A stretch of 64,000 nt of DNA from Trileptium ribeirensis (GCA_030248225.1 JASANE010028299.1:45805-109804); one strand, 5' to 3'; shown: positions 47,824 through 59,826, numbered from the stretch's first letter. A program made the numbers and translations. Notes: generated by a model from the letters alone, not told the origin.

Positions 47824-49203
47824 TTAAATGGAAAATTTTATGCTAGTAACGCCGTCGTTTTCAGAACTGTGCAGGATAATTGTCCATTTCTCAGCTGATA
47901 GCAACCGCTCGCATTTGGGACACAGACCTTGCTGCAGAAGTGATGCCGGAACCTGTCCGTGGAAGAAGGCGGCGCCAGTTAAGGCTGTAGAATTAGTATA
48001 ATTCTTGGAATATGAAAACCAATTTGTATATTTGGCTGTAACTGTCTCGAAAACCCAAAGCAAAGAGCAAACCAAAAGTGAAAAAGCTAATACATAAAAG
48101 AAGCTGCGTAACTGTGCTAGGCCCAGGCTGAAGCGATTCAAATTACCTTTGACATTTGAACTAAATAATTGAATGTTGGACATATTAGACATTTTAGTCT
48201 TGTACATACGTCGAATCGTAGTAGCATACTCCTCGATAACGTCTGCATAGCCAAAACTGTACTCTAGCATGGTCTCGGTTGTTAAACTAAGATTTTTTCG
48301 GCAGATAAAGCCATACGGTGTCTCGAACATGGATATGCCTTCCACGATGGCAATGTCTTCACAAAGGTCAAAAACCTCTCTCAAAGTTGTTGCGGCAATA
48401 ATGACCGGTACTTCCGGATTAGTGGCGTTTGGCTGCGACAGTAAAATGTCCAAGTAATGTTCTACAGTGTCATTGTAGACAATTGAAAAAATTCGCGGTA
48501 ATTCTTTAAATTTCGCTAAAAACCTCAATTTTGGGTCGGTATCGGGCATATGTTCCGCCCAAAACGGGACGAAGAGACGACAAGTTTGTTGTCGCAAGCA
48601 GGTTTCGATATCTGCGACGCTTTTAATGGCTGTATCTTTCAGTTTGGCCTGCGAAATTGCCACACATAGAGAATTGCTAAATACGCCAAGTCCGACTAAC
48701 AGCCAGAATTGCAAAAGGATACCGAATTTGTTTTTGTATGCCGCTCCTGTGTCGCGTCGATGCTTAGTCTGGCTGTTGACCTTATAGTAAGCTTCAGCGT
48801 TTTGAGCGGCCCACAGACAAAATGACACAAGTAAGCAACTAATCAGTGAAGCGGTAGACAGGACATTTAACGCCGGAAATGGACTTGTTGGTCGTTTTCG
48901 CGTTAAGAACCAGTATTTCTCGTAATACAGTCCGTACATAGTCGCTTCGTTGCTAAAGTTGTTGACGAACTCGTGAGCAGTGATCATCATCCCGCCACAA
49001 TCGCAGGAGTTGGTTGAGTTTTTAGTTTTGCTGAGTGTTTCACCAAAGGAAATGTTTCGGAACTGTGGCTTGATTCCGTAACGTTCGGTTAGCTTTAACA
49101 GTATAGAAATAACTATTCCTGGATTTTCGCAATCATACCGATCCATATTAAAACATTTTTCGATGTACGGCTCAGCGGGTTCAGCACAAAACGTTAAATT
49201 CAT
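47824..49203 (-). CDS. ionotropic glutamate receptor-like channel subunit
   Basis: An intact 459-codon frame with the layout of a variant ionotropic receptor. The S1 half of the ligand-binding domain is at residues about 1-105 (GIVISILLKLTERYG, then GGMMITAHEF). TM1 is at about 111-133, the pore loop/TM2 region at about 158-183 (FGILLQFWLLVGLGVFSNSL), S2 at about 190-355 (ETPYGFICRKN at 294-304) and TM3 at about 366-387. The cytoplasmic tail is short and Cys-containing. No amino-terminal domain or signal peptide is present. The sequence just before the Met reads TTTCACCTCAG then in-frame codons, so an upstream exon may encode the leader. It would act as a ligand-gated cation channel at the membrane, chemosensory or synaptic. 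The ligand cannot be predicted. It is the only clearly intact host-type gene here, and recent duplication cannot be judged. Confidence 0.75.
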   Translation of the reverse strand: MNLTFCAEPAEPYIEKCFNMDRYDCENPGIVISILLKLTERYGIKPQFRNISFGETLSKTKNSTNSCDCGGMMITAHEFVNNFSNEATMYGLYYEKYWFLTRKRPTSPFPALNVLSTASLISCLLVSFCLWAAQNAEAYYKVNSQTKHRRDTGAAYKNKFGILLQFWLLVGLGVFSNSLCVAISQAKLKDTAIKSVADIETCLRQQTCRLFVPFWAEHMPDTDPKLRFLAKFKELPRIFSIVYNDTVEHYLDILLSQPNATNPEVPVIIAATTLREVFDLCEDIAIVEGISMFETPYGFICRKNLSLTTETMLEYSFGYADVIEEYATTIRRMYKTKMSNMSNIQLFSSNVKGNLNRFSLGLAQLRSFFYVLAFSLLVCSLLWVFETVTAKYTNWFSYSKNYTNSTALTGAAFFHGQVPASLLQQGLCPKCERLLSAEKWTIILHSSENDGVTSIKFSI

Positions 49204-50528
49204 TGTAAAATTCTGAGGTGAAACTGACGCTGATATAACAACTTATATTAAAGTTCTTATGAATATTCTACTCAGTATAATTATTTACTGTTTAATAAAG
49301 TATACCCGTAAATATATATATTATTCATGAAAATTTGTTATTATTCAAAAATTAGTAACTGATCGAAGAATCATGGAAGAGCTTGGAGGGGTATGGGAAA
49401 CCTCCTTCATTTTTGACAATTTTACCACAATTTGGCGAATACTGGTGATTTTCTGCAAAAAAATTATAAATCCACGTGCCAAGCTTCCAGAGAGATGGTA
49501 AATATATATATGGCTTGAGATAAGTTCTGATCCGTGAAGAGATAGCCCTCTTCCACAGGCCATATCGATGCCTAAGATGTATCGCGCTAAATGTATATCT
49601 ATAACTGTATCTGGTTTATATAAACTTCATGTAGAATGGCTTGGATCTCTGGTTTGTTCCGAAACAGTGTGTGAAACACCATTCTCCAAGCTGTTATTGA
49701 TCCGTATTGTGTTGTTGTCGTCTGTAACTAGGGTACGAGTGAACCCATGTACCTTGAATCTTTACTGTTCATGCTATGCCAAAATCACTGCATAGTATGT
49801 AAATGTTAAATGCTTTCACGGAACTTACCAATCTTCTTGTAGTGTACTCAATATACAGTATCTTACAGCGCTCCTATAACCTAAAAATTATGATCACAAT
49901 TCTTCACACCAAGAAACTGAAGAGATAAAACTATTTTTATTCGAATTCCTGAAAGCACGAAAACATTTTAAATAAAGAGGTCGCAAATTCTAAGAAAAAT
50001 TATAGTTTGAAGTGTTTTTACGTGAAAACTTGCATTGTATGGTGCATTCCATGCAAATATAATTGAATGTATCATGTTCAGCTGCCCGAAACCTATAGGC
50101 TCATTCTAATGATCTAATAGAATATATACAAAAATTAGCAAAAGTTGACTATTTTGGTGCCAAAATTTACCAAATTGTACTCCGGCACCTTCTCGCAGTT
50201 TCAATAACCAATATAATCGGGGGTTAAAACAACGAAGCCAACGTGTTTAACGCTCAAATAACCTGATAATCGTAATGCTCGCTCCGAATAAGCAGAACAC
50301 TGCTTTGGAAAAATGTTGGAATTTTCACTTTTTGTGGGTATTTTTAAACTTTAGCTCGAAACCGGCTAAGCTGGCAAAAATGAGTTGTAGCTGTCAGTGC
50401 GAATCCTGTAGGTGGTCTTCATTTTTCGATTTAATGACTTTCGCTAGAGTTATAACCTAAAATGTTGTTGGCCCGAAATGGCCAGAATCAAGAAGTCGCC
50501 AATTTGTTTGGGTTTTGTGATAACTAAA
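49204..50528. other. upstream region of the receptor gene, unassigned
   Basis: A 5' exon with a signal peptide is expected somewhere here on the minus strand, but I could not pick one with confidence. No repeats were recognised. Confidence 0.35.
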
Positions 50529-50812
50529 GGTGGACTCACTGATCAAACTTTTTGCTCAATTTTGAGCTCAAATTTTCATCAAAATTTAAAAGCATTTTTA
50601 ATGAATTTCAGCGTGAACACTGTTCAACCTTTTATAGCGTATTGCTTTAGCCAATAAGGGATAACGAATAGAATTGAAAAAATTCTGAGCTCAACGTTTG
50701 AACTAAAATTTCGAAACACGGTGATTACCCATATTTTTCAATTACAAATTACAGTGACATTTTGATCAAAATCTGATCAAATTTTGAGCTCCAACGTGAA
50801 CGCACTTACAGT
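50529..50812. mobile_element. foldback repeat of the TTAA family, diverged
   Basis: The left arm GATCAAACTTTTTGCTCAAT, then GAGCTCAAATTTTCATC, and the right arm GATCAAATTTTGAGCTCCAA, then CGTGAACGCACTTA, are diverged inverse copies related to 19505-19608. The flanking TTAA is lost. Confidence 0.5.
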
Positions 50813-51636
50813 TGGAAATCAGGAGCAGCATTAATACAAAGCTAAGTGCACAACTACATTTTATTACGCTTCGAATAATAAAATTGCTAAACCCATCAAT
50901 CTGGTGAAGAATGACGCGACTAACAGACAGAAAAAAATTTTCCCAGTTAGACGCTATTTGAGGAAACTCTTCTCGCTTTGTTTAAATAAGTGCATCGTCG
51001 CGGTTGGGTTTTTTCTATGGAGTCTTAAGCATTAATTAGCGCTTTTTCGGAAGGAACTAGATCAAAACAAGCTATTTAAAACCATAATATTCTGCGAAAT
51101 ATGTAACACACTGGTTAAGCAAGAATGTTTCGGCACCGTTCACATATTTGATTTTTTAAATTTAACAGCCTCAACAGCTGCAGGTATAAACCCGGAATGG
51201 TGTTGACTAGTTTTGGACATGTAGGCCCCTGACAAGTACCCTTGTAATCGCTTGACCGGAAATACCGATTCAACACATGCATCATTTTATACTAATGTTC
51301 TGAATTATTAAACGGTGAAGCTACATCAATTTAGTGAATAACGACAGTCAATTTATGTAATTTTACACTGAATTTTGCGTTAGCAGTTAACCATCAACAT
51401 GCCTGCTGAAATTTATTATTAATCGGATCTCCCTTGATCATTGAAGTTCGCTTTTAGTGTTCACCTTTAGCTTAGTATTCAGAAGCTCTTTTGCTAAATC
51501 ATAAGATGTGTACTAGTGATCGGTAAAGATCTTTCGCTTAGTATTGATGTATGGTTAAAGTTTATCACTAGCACGTTTTACTACTGCCACGATCGGTTCA
51601 CCTTCTCGAACGACATATTTATTTCTGCTTAGAGCA
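50813..51636. other. unassigned sequence
   Basis: Nothing recognised on either strand. Confidence 0.35.
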
Positions 51637-52530
51637 TATCCGCTCACGGAATCGCATCACCGGAAATTTTTTATGTTATACTTTGGAGGTATACGACCTA
51701 GCGTATATAACGATAAAGTTGTTCATCAGCAATGGCAAATTCGGATTTAATGTAGCGTTGGTTCAAATTGCTCGGAGATATATTATACATTTGACGGAAT
51801 CGCATCGCCGGAAATTTTTTATGTTATACTTTGGAGGTATACGACCTAGCGTATATAACGATAAAGTTGTTCATCAGCAATGGCAAATTCGGATTTAATA
51901 TAGCGTAGGTTCAAATTGCTCGGAGATATATTATACATTTGACGGAATCGCATCGCCGGAAATTTTTTATGTTATACTTTGGAGGTATACGACCTAGCGT
52001 ATATAACGATAAAGTTGTTCATCAGCAATGGCAAATTCGGATTTAATGTAGCGTTGGTTCAAATTGCTCGGAGATATATTATACATTTGACGGAATCGCA
52101 TCGCCGGAAATTTTTTATGTTATACTTTGGAGGTATACGACCTAGCGTATATAACGATAACGTTGTTCATCAGCAATGGCAAATTCGGATTTAATGTAGC
52201 GTTGGTTCAAATTGCTCGGAGATATATTATACATTTGACGGAATCGCATCGCCGGAAATTTTTTATGTTATACTTTGGAGGTATACGACCTAGCGTATAT
52301 GACGATAAAGTTGTTCATCAGCAATGGCAATTTCGGATTTAATATAGCGTAGGTTCAAATTGCTCGGAGATATATTATACATTTGACGGAATCGCATCGC
52401 CGGAAATTTTTTATGTTATACTTTGGAGGTATACGACCTAGCGTATATAACGATAAAGTTGTTCATCAGCAATGGCAAATTCGGATTTAATGTAGCGTAG
52501 GTTCAAATTGCTTTAAGATATATTATAGAT
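51637..52530 (+). repeat. 148-bp satellite array, six units
   Basis: Each unit begins near ACGGAATCGCATCGCCGGAA and contains GGAGGTATACGACCTAGCGT, AAAGTTGTTCATCAGCAATG and CTCGGAGATATATTATACAT. Units are nearly identical apart from the variable GTAGCGTTGG / TATAGCGTAGG site, with exact 148-bp spacing. Edges are at about 51637 and 52530. The open 71-codon frames inside are by-products of the repeat. Confidence 0.95.
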
Positions 52531-53880
52531 TTAAAGTCTTGCTACTAATTTATTCGCTGTTTGTTGTTAACTACGACTAAGCTTGTTCTCAAATTCTGCA
52601 ATATTTCTTTGTCGTGCAATATTACTTTTGTCCTGTTTTGAAAGGGCACAGCGATAAAATGCTCTATTGTCGTTTTTCGCATGAAGTCAATACAGTTGGA
52701 GTATATTGTCCCGGTCTGCACCAGCTAGGATTATCACAGCAAGCCATGCGCCTAGCCCACTTTTCTCACAGGTCAATTTTAAAGATACAATGATAGATTT
52801 GGTACTGTTCGATTGTGCTCTACTACCTGATCTAGAAAATACCTGTTTTGGTCAGCTTTATGGCAAAAAATTTCGGATTTTTTGGGGTTCCTATTGGTAC
52901 CCAAAAATTTCGAAAAAATCTTTTGTCCGTAAATTCATAATTTTTTGAGCCGAAAAATCGACGAGTCGGATTGACGAGCTTAGTCGAATAGTGTCATAAT
53001 CAAATGTATCGGTTCGAAATGTGGAGTCATTTGTGTGAAATTTTAAGCCTAAGGCTAAGCCTAAAATCTTTCTTAGCTTAAGTAGTTAACCCATGAATCG
53101 ACTGTGATTTTACTGCCGTTCTACTCAGCTCGTCACTATGTGTTCGAACGATGCATAAAATTATGTATAAATTACAAATTTTTGGGTACTAAGGGGAAAC
53201 CAAAGAATAGAAAAAATTTTCCACAAAACTGGTTTTCTGAATTAGCTCATCGTGCTGAGTCGAACGGTGTCAAAATTATCGATGTATGTTCAAAATTGAC
53301 CAATTTCGGCCTAGGGCTAAAAAAGACCCCATTCTTCTACTGGCAAGTCGCTGAATTGTGTATGATGTTGAGTCATTGATCAGCAATAAATACATTTGAT
53401 TCCGTTCTAATAATAGACGCCTTGTTCGCTCTAAATCGTGTGATATTCTAGCGGTTACACATTTGTGCGCCACTCATACGGGAAAGAGAACAAAGCATAT
53501 TGTCACCACTGGATTGCTCGAACTCCTCTTTATCGTAGCTCGTCCCTTCGCCTTCTAATTCAAGGTGGTCATCGCTATCCGGGTCATAAAGATTTTTAGC
53601 TTCCTCAGTATCGTCATCTGGCTTTTCCACCGTATTGTCCCAACCGTTCGTACAGTGAAATGGCATGGTTTAGTCAATACCATAAATTTTTTAAAAAGTT
53701 ATACAGTGTCAGCCACTCCATGCTGTTATTTACACACAGTATGAAACGTGTTTGTGTGTGGTATCCTTGTCACCGTCCGTAAAACACAATAGTTATATAG
53801 ATTTAACTTGATGGTATCTAAGACAGCATCTAAAGACACTATTACATAGCGTGGCGTACCGTATCCCACTGGATGATACA
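52531..53880. other. unassigned; one acidic minus-strand ORF
   Basis: A 72-codon minus-strand frame (53666-53448) is strongly acidic (DDDTEEAKNLYDPDSDDHLE). It could be an exon or the N-terminus of a transposase, but I do not recognise it. GGTACCCAAAAATTTC at about 52899 recurs inverted as AAATTTTTGGGTAC near 53180. Confidence 0.3.
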
Positions 53881-53894
53881 TATTCATAGAGGTG

Positions 53895-54310
53895 GGGTTT
53901 GGGGGTTTACCCGTCTTGAGACCGACCCTACCCCACCCTCCCTACCGCGAGGGTCCGGCTACCACCATTGATACGTTACCCGACCGGCCGACGGAGGCGC
54001 CGCAGGTGCCGACCGAACACATGGGTGCCTTTTGCGGCACCAAAAGTGCCGTACCCCAATCCCCCACCTTTCACGTACAATACCCTGGAACCCCCCGCGA
54101 CTACATACATCGTTCCATGTATATCTGCATGGGTGCTTTTTGCGGCGCCGAAAGTGCCGTACCCCCATCCCCCACCTTTCACCCAGGGTACCCGGCTACC
54201 CTCGGGACTACAGACATCGATCTATGGAGATATGCACTGGGTATTATGATGTAGACTTTTGGCGGACAATAGTTTCACAAGGTCGTCTATTATAACGTAA
54301 ACGCTGCACT
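53895..54310. repeat. GC-rich block with 108-bp duplication
   Basis: ATGGGTGCCTTTTGCGGCAC at 54021 and ATGGGTGCTTTTTGCGGCGC at 54129 start two imperfect copies that continue AAAGTGCCGTACCCC and CCCCCACCTTTCAC. GTGCC...GGCAC hairpins lie inside each. TATTATAACGTAAACGCTGC at 54289 resembles the right end of MITE family 3, so the block may be the interior of a related element. Confidence 0.6.
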
Positions 54311-55395
54311 ATATTAAACCAAATATATAACTTATATGTCAGCATTACAGAATTCAATCTCTGTATTATGCGACAGCTTAGGACTTAGATATATTGCATG
54401 CCTCAAATAAGGACCTAAGCATAGGCTAAGGCTTAGGATATCGTGAACGGTATGGCATGCGTTAGACTTTGGTCCCTCAGGGTTACTTTGACCCTGTAGG
54501 CAATAACTATGAAATCACATTTTATACATCACTTTGCTGATGGAATTTTTATTTGAGATGTAGGAAATCATGAGACCACTTTATAGTGCTGATAATACAG
54601 CTTGTTTACACATGTAGACGTGTGGGCAGTAAGAGGCATCACCGGCATCAATTTCATCGGCATTCTTCGGATGTTTCTTTTAAACTGAGTTGGTTCACAG
54701 CCATGGCTCATGATCATTTTGATGTCGTGATGGCGTAGTCGGGTAGTTCTTGTGTTTGACTTGTGAAAGCGAAATAAGGATCAGAACTAATGTAATTAGG
54801 TTGTCAGGGCTAGGGTCCAACGTTTGTAATAGATATTAGCTGCTCAACCAATTCTTATATTGTATGGCTCTTTAAATTAAACTACTTTAAAACTACATTT
54901 GTCATTAGCTACCACATTCAAACTGACTTCCTCGTTATTTTCTACATGCATCAGTATATAGCTATAGTAGATGAAGATTTGAGAGACTACAGTTGTTCGA
55001 AAGCAGCCGATTACGTTGCGAAGCGATTTATAAACGGGCTCAATGTGCCCTTACTGTGGTTCTCTGACTGTGCGAGTAGCAATTCCTAAGTATATAACGC
55101 GTGGATAATCCAGTGTTCGCGTTCTAATGCTTGGGCTAATGGTGTTTGTCGGTATTCTAAACAAAAATTAACTTAGGACATAAAAAGGGTAAAGATCCTG
55201 CCCATGATTTATCGGCTTAGGAGGTTGATGCTGCAGTCGCACGGGGGGGAGAGGATCCGCTTTATATACGTCAGGGCTGAATTAATTTTCGAGAAAATTA
55301 TAATTTTCCCCACTTTCACTAATATTCTTATTTTGTTGAAATTATGCAGAATTATTGAAATTTGTCCATTTTGCTAATATTTTTTCAATATTTGC
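54311..55395. other. unassigned sequence
   Basis: No gene or element recognised. Confidence 0.35.
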
Positions 55396-55725
55396 CACTT
55401 TGTGCTAATTTTTAACCTATTTTTCCCTAAATCTTAGCAATTTCCCAGATTTTTCCGTGCACTTTGTGCTAATTTTTAACCTATTTTTCCCTAAATTTTA
55501 GCAATTTCCCAGATTTTTCCGTGCACTTTGTGCTAATTTTTAACCTATTTTTCCCTAAATTTTAGCAATTTCCCAGATTTTTCCGTGCACTTTGTGCTAA
55601 TTTTTAACCTATTTTTCCCTAAATTTTAGCAATTTCCCAGATTTTTCCGTGCATTTTGTGCTAATTTTTAACTTATTTTTCCCTAAATTTTAGCAATTTC
55701 CCAGATTTTTCCGTGCACTTTGTGC
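55396..55725 (+). repeat. 64-bp tandem repeat, five units
   Basis: The unit is CACTTTGTGCTAATTTTTAA, then CCTATTTTTCCCTAAATTTT, AGCAATTTCCCAGATTTTTC and CGTG. Unit starts are at 55396, 55460, 55524, 55588 and 55652, with a sixth truncated at 55716. Units are almost identical, so expansion is recent. Confidence 0.95.
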
Positions 55726-55877
55726 GCGCATCACGGCGTTTGTATAGGACTGTTAAGTCTTTCAGAACTCCATGAGCGGTAAATTGCGGGTTGTAGGGAG
55801 GGTCGGAGCCTCAGGTGGTATCCTTCTGCCCTGCTATTCACACCTATTTGTGAAAGTAATGTTACTAACCATACATG

Positions 55878-56080
55878 CCGGCGGGGGGGGTTGGGGGGTT
55901 ACCCCCCCTGAGGTCCGGACCCCCCCCCCCCCGAGGCCGAAAGGCCAGGGGGGTTACCCCCCCTGGGGGTGCGCAGCACCCCCCCCCCCCGGGGTTGCCC
56001 ACCACCCCCCCCCCGGGCCGAAAGGCCCGGCTGGTTTTACCCCCCTTGGGGCTGCGCAGCACCCCCTCCCCTGAGGGTGA
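55878..56080. repeat. cluster of G/C-run hairpins with GAAA loops
   Basis: Strings of G and C runs form consecutive short hairpins: GGGGGGTTACCCCCC, GGCC-GAAA-GGCC, GGGGGTGC-GCA-GCACCCCC and CCGGGCC-GAAA-GGCCCGG. The cluster contrasts sharply with the AT-rich flanks. No protein signal. Confidence 0.8.
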
Positions 56081-56529
56081 CTCGACCGCTGTCCGAGTTT
56101 TAAAGCTTGACCTTAGTGCAAAAACTTGCGCAAATTGTGCCTTAAAGTAAAAGTCACAGGGGACGATTTATCAATCTTTTGGCATTCTTTTAGATTGGGT
56201 TTGGTCGCTAAAAGTAAAGTAGTTCTGTGGATAAATCGTTTAAGACTAAATATAAACGTGTATATTTAGTCTTTCTTCATCGGTACAAGTGAAAACCACA
56301 CAAATGCACACGGCTAAATTAAATGGTTTTAAGACGAAGCCGTTTTAACAAACGAATGAATATGGTCGGTAACAGTTTTGTGAAACGTGGCTGCTGCAAT
56401 CAAGGAATGTGGAAGGCTGGACAATTTCCTTTTTAGTAAACCACGTAACGATGAAAACAGACTTTTTTATATCCTCCATTTCCATCTCATATAGGGTTAA
56501 TAATAGTATTAACGGCTGCGAGGACCAAA

Positions 56530-56655
56530 AAAAAAGGTCCTCACGAGATCGACCCCCCTAGACAAATTTGGCCGGCCAGGGGGGGTTACCCCCCCTGGGA
56601 TGGCCGCGACCCCCCCGTGGGGGCCTCTACCCCCCCTGGAATGACCGACCGTCGG
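56530..56655. repeat. second G/C-run hairpin cluster
   Basis: GGCCAGGGGGGGTTACCCCC with its continuation CCTGG makes a 10-bp stem with a TTA loop. GGGATGGCC and CCCCCCCGTGGGGG follow. It shares the GGCCAGGGGG...TTA...CCCCCTGG motif with 55942-55970. Confidence 0.75.
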
Positions 56656-56699
56656 CATGTATCGTTACTAACCCAACGGCCTAATGGAGGCAACTAGTT

Positions 56700-58216
56700 C
56701 TTATAATAAATTAAACAATATTTAAGTCGAACAATGTTGACAATGTGTTAAATTCTTCATTGTGTGCTTTTAGAACAAAATTTAAACCCGTTGTGACGCT
56801 CACTTATACGTTGTGTTTCCTGCACGGTTGAATAAAATTTACTTAGTATCATCATCAATACGTGGTACCGACAATTTGTTCATTGCGATAAAGTTTTCGT
56901 CATCCTATAAAAATTGCCCTAAATGAAATTGGATCTGTCCCGTTGAGCTTATAAAATCCAATTTCGGTAACAATTTTTTATTATTATTCTGATTTGCGAT
57001 AGTTAAATATTATACTTTGTATGTAGCATTTTATAAACATTTAACGTATATATACATGGTTTTATCAAAATGAGCGGGTTCCTGCATCGAAACCTTGTAT
57101 CTTTAAATGTAAATTGATCCCATTACAAATTAAACAGCAGAACGCAAACGACTATTAATTGCTAAAAACAACAAAAAAAACGCCACGACATCATAGTCCG
57201 TCGTAGTTGCAAACGATCCGTTCAGGCACAACCACAAATTTGCAATCTATGGCTTGCAGCGACGCAGGGCGTCACTTGGTAAATGATTACCTTAGCATCA
57301 ATTGGGTCTGCGACTTAGCAACGTTGGTTAATCTATTCCTTCTTGCAAACCCGATCCTACGGCCCGTTCTTACTTTACGACACTGACGCTGTCGCCTCTG
57401 TAAGAATTCCAGGCACTGGCGCCAGAATTCAGACATAGAAACGCGAAGTTTAAAAATGCGTACACAAAAACGTAAGTTCACCAAATATCACCCCACCAAA
57501 TTTATCGCCTTATCCGGGACTGATTCTAGGTTTCTCTGAAGCCAACTCTGTATATAACGCATATGTTACATATGATTGCATAATACCTAGCGCCTCGGGC
57601 GGCGATTTTCAAAATACCCTTAAAACTATACTAATCTGCAGTGTTTACAGTATATAATTTGAACGTCAGTGTGCCCGAATTGTTTGCTGTTTTTCTAGTG
57701 TACGAGCGATCGAATTTGAAGGCTCCAGCTCATAGATATTAGCATAGTTGTTCTTTAAAGTAGCATAATATTGCTAAATATTCAGCATAAATATTTTGAG
57801 TGTACATATGTCCTATTAAAATACGTACGTAGTTGTTCATTTGGTAATGGTTCGACTCTTTATAGCTGGGCTATCGGGCGAAACCATGCTTTTAAATCCA
57901 AAACTAAATATATATAGTTTACAGTAAATCTATCTATATCTTAATACGACTATTGCATGCTTCAAGACCATTTATAGGTTCGCAAAAACGTGTGATAAAA
58001 TATTAGAAATTTTCGTTTTTTTTCACAAGTTCCATATAGCAAGCCGCTCAATTTCCATGTTTTACTTTGCATAGACGAGTACAGCAAACTGACATAGTTA
58101 ACCCAACGGTGTCAACTTGGCATCCGGTATTGTCAAAATATGTATCTCCGAAATCAGCGATTACGAAAATGTGTAACACTTGTCTAATTCAAATTTTGAA
58201 TTTAACTTTATACGTA
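56700..58216. other. unassigned sequence
   Basis: No domain-bearing frame, repeat or RNA gene recognised. Confidence 0.35.
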
Positions 58217-58536
58217 TGTATAAGTAAACTTAAGCTGCTCCAATTACCGTACAGTCTGGTCAAAAGCAAATGCAATTCCGCTGTTCATTGAACATTTTTG
58301 TCTAAAAGAAAGAAATTAGCCTATTTCGATTTCATGCATTATAATTTGAAAAAGTTCACGAACACATTAGTGTTAATGTACAGCGTCCGAATTGCATTCG
58401 CTATTGCGTTATGCAATACAAAAATGTCGAAACTGGATACGGCTATTCAAATTCGAGTTTTGTTCTCTAAGAATGTTTTGTACATGGTGTCAAAAGAGAA
58501 TGGTTGGCGGCGCATCTTAAATATATATACTCTTGC
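58217..58536 (+). mobile_element. MITE family 1, copy H
   Basis: The left end TGTATAAGTAAACTTAAGC and the right end CATCTTAAATATATATACTC then TTGCA are like copy C. The interior matches copy C throughout (GAATTGCATTCGCT, GTACATGGTGTCAAAAGAGA). Confidence 0.82.
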
Positions 58537-58563
58537 AGTACACAAACGCTGTAACCAATTGTA

Positions 58564-58719
58564 GCTGTGGTAACATTGCAGACTCACATGGAAGATAAAT
58601 GTAAAGAAAACAGAGCTTTTAGGTAGCATGCCTCGTTACACGCTGTGGTAATATTGCAGACTCACATGGAAGATAAATGTAAAGAAAACAGAGCTTTTAG
58701 GTAGCATGCCTCGTTACAC
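58564..58719 (+). repeat. 78-bp tandem duplication, two units
   Basis: GCTGTGGTAACATTGCAGAC at 58564 repeats at 58642 with one difference seen (C to T). Each unit ends CTCGTTACAC. Confidence 0.92.
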
Positions 58720-59826
58720 CATATTTTCAAACTAACTATAAATCGCGACGAGGTCAACTGAATACACATGTCGCAGAAGCAACTGGCGTACTGTTAACTC
58801 TTGCCAAATATTCTGAAGCCATAAATTATAACAGCTAAATACAACAGGGATTTTGGTCTAAAATAACGTTTTGTCCTATCTATTCCATAGTTTCGACGAT
58901 ATTGGGGAAATATTGATGGTGTAGTATAGAAACAAAATCGACACAAAACCACATCAACGCCATTTTGACACGAAATTGTTCGTTTCTGCTTGATTATTCG
59001 TCTCCCAAATGTATTGTTTTGGCTTTGTATTGCGATTCCTGGTGCAATATTCTATATAAACTGTAACGTCAAAGTTTTTATAACATAACTTTAGCAGATA
59101 CCATGTAAGACTAAAGCAACATAATTTGACTAAAATCGAAAACTTTTATCTATGCTCTTGCAAAAGTATATGTATACAGATATTACGAGTGATGAGCTTC
59201 ATGGATTAAACGGCTTACGCTTAGACGCAGGCTGCATTGAAATAAATATATTGCAAAATTCGGACGTAAAACATCGATATGCAATTCTGCAACTGCGTCG
59301 CGAAGCGAACAATGTTGAAAAATCTGAAAAATTGAATCCAAGACTCCAACTTAATTGTTCTCTACACAAACCCGACTGGATGATTTTTCACTGAAAAACA
59401 AACAGGAAAACAATTTTATATCAAAATACAATCCAAAAATGATATAACGATGAAAAAATCAAGAATTTCGGAGATTTACGGGTATTCCGAAAAACTCAAA
59501 CGTACAAAGCTTCTAAAAGATAAAACAAACGTTGGTTTAATTTGGATCTGTCATTACGGTGATGCTCAGTGTGTCGGAACACAGAAAAATTTGTTTAAAA
59601 AACAAAAACATGAACATTGCATCATACCTTCAAACAAATAATAGGTATATAACAATTAATTTGAGTCAGAAGCATTTACAAAACTTGCGATTGTTGCTTC
59701 TAATGGCACGAATTGAACCAAATCCAGGCTCACCAATATAACAATCGCAAAATTTAGAAGTTATGGACAGAGACGTTCTAAGCAAGGCTCTTCAAATTAC
59801 TAAACTAAGATGACTTAGATTTTGCC
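58720..59826. other. unassigned, possibly leader of the Ty3/gypsy remnant
   Basis: No recognisable gag sequence before 59827 and no LTR identified. Confidence 0.35.

Noticed and set aside
51683..52342. Repeated 71-codon ORFs in the 148-bp array
   Set aside because: They are copies of the same satellite unit read through and have no independent support.
53892..54295. ORFs of 68-120 codons on both strands
   Set aside because: They are shadows of the GC-rich 108-bp duplication, with all frames open and no domain.
55772..56150. Overlapping Pro/Gly-rich ORFs on both strands
   Set aside because: They are translations of the G/C-run hairpin cluster, and several frames on both strands are open for the same reason.
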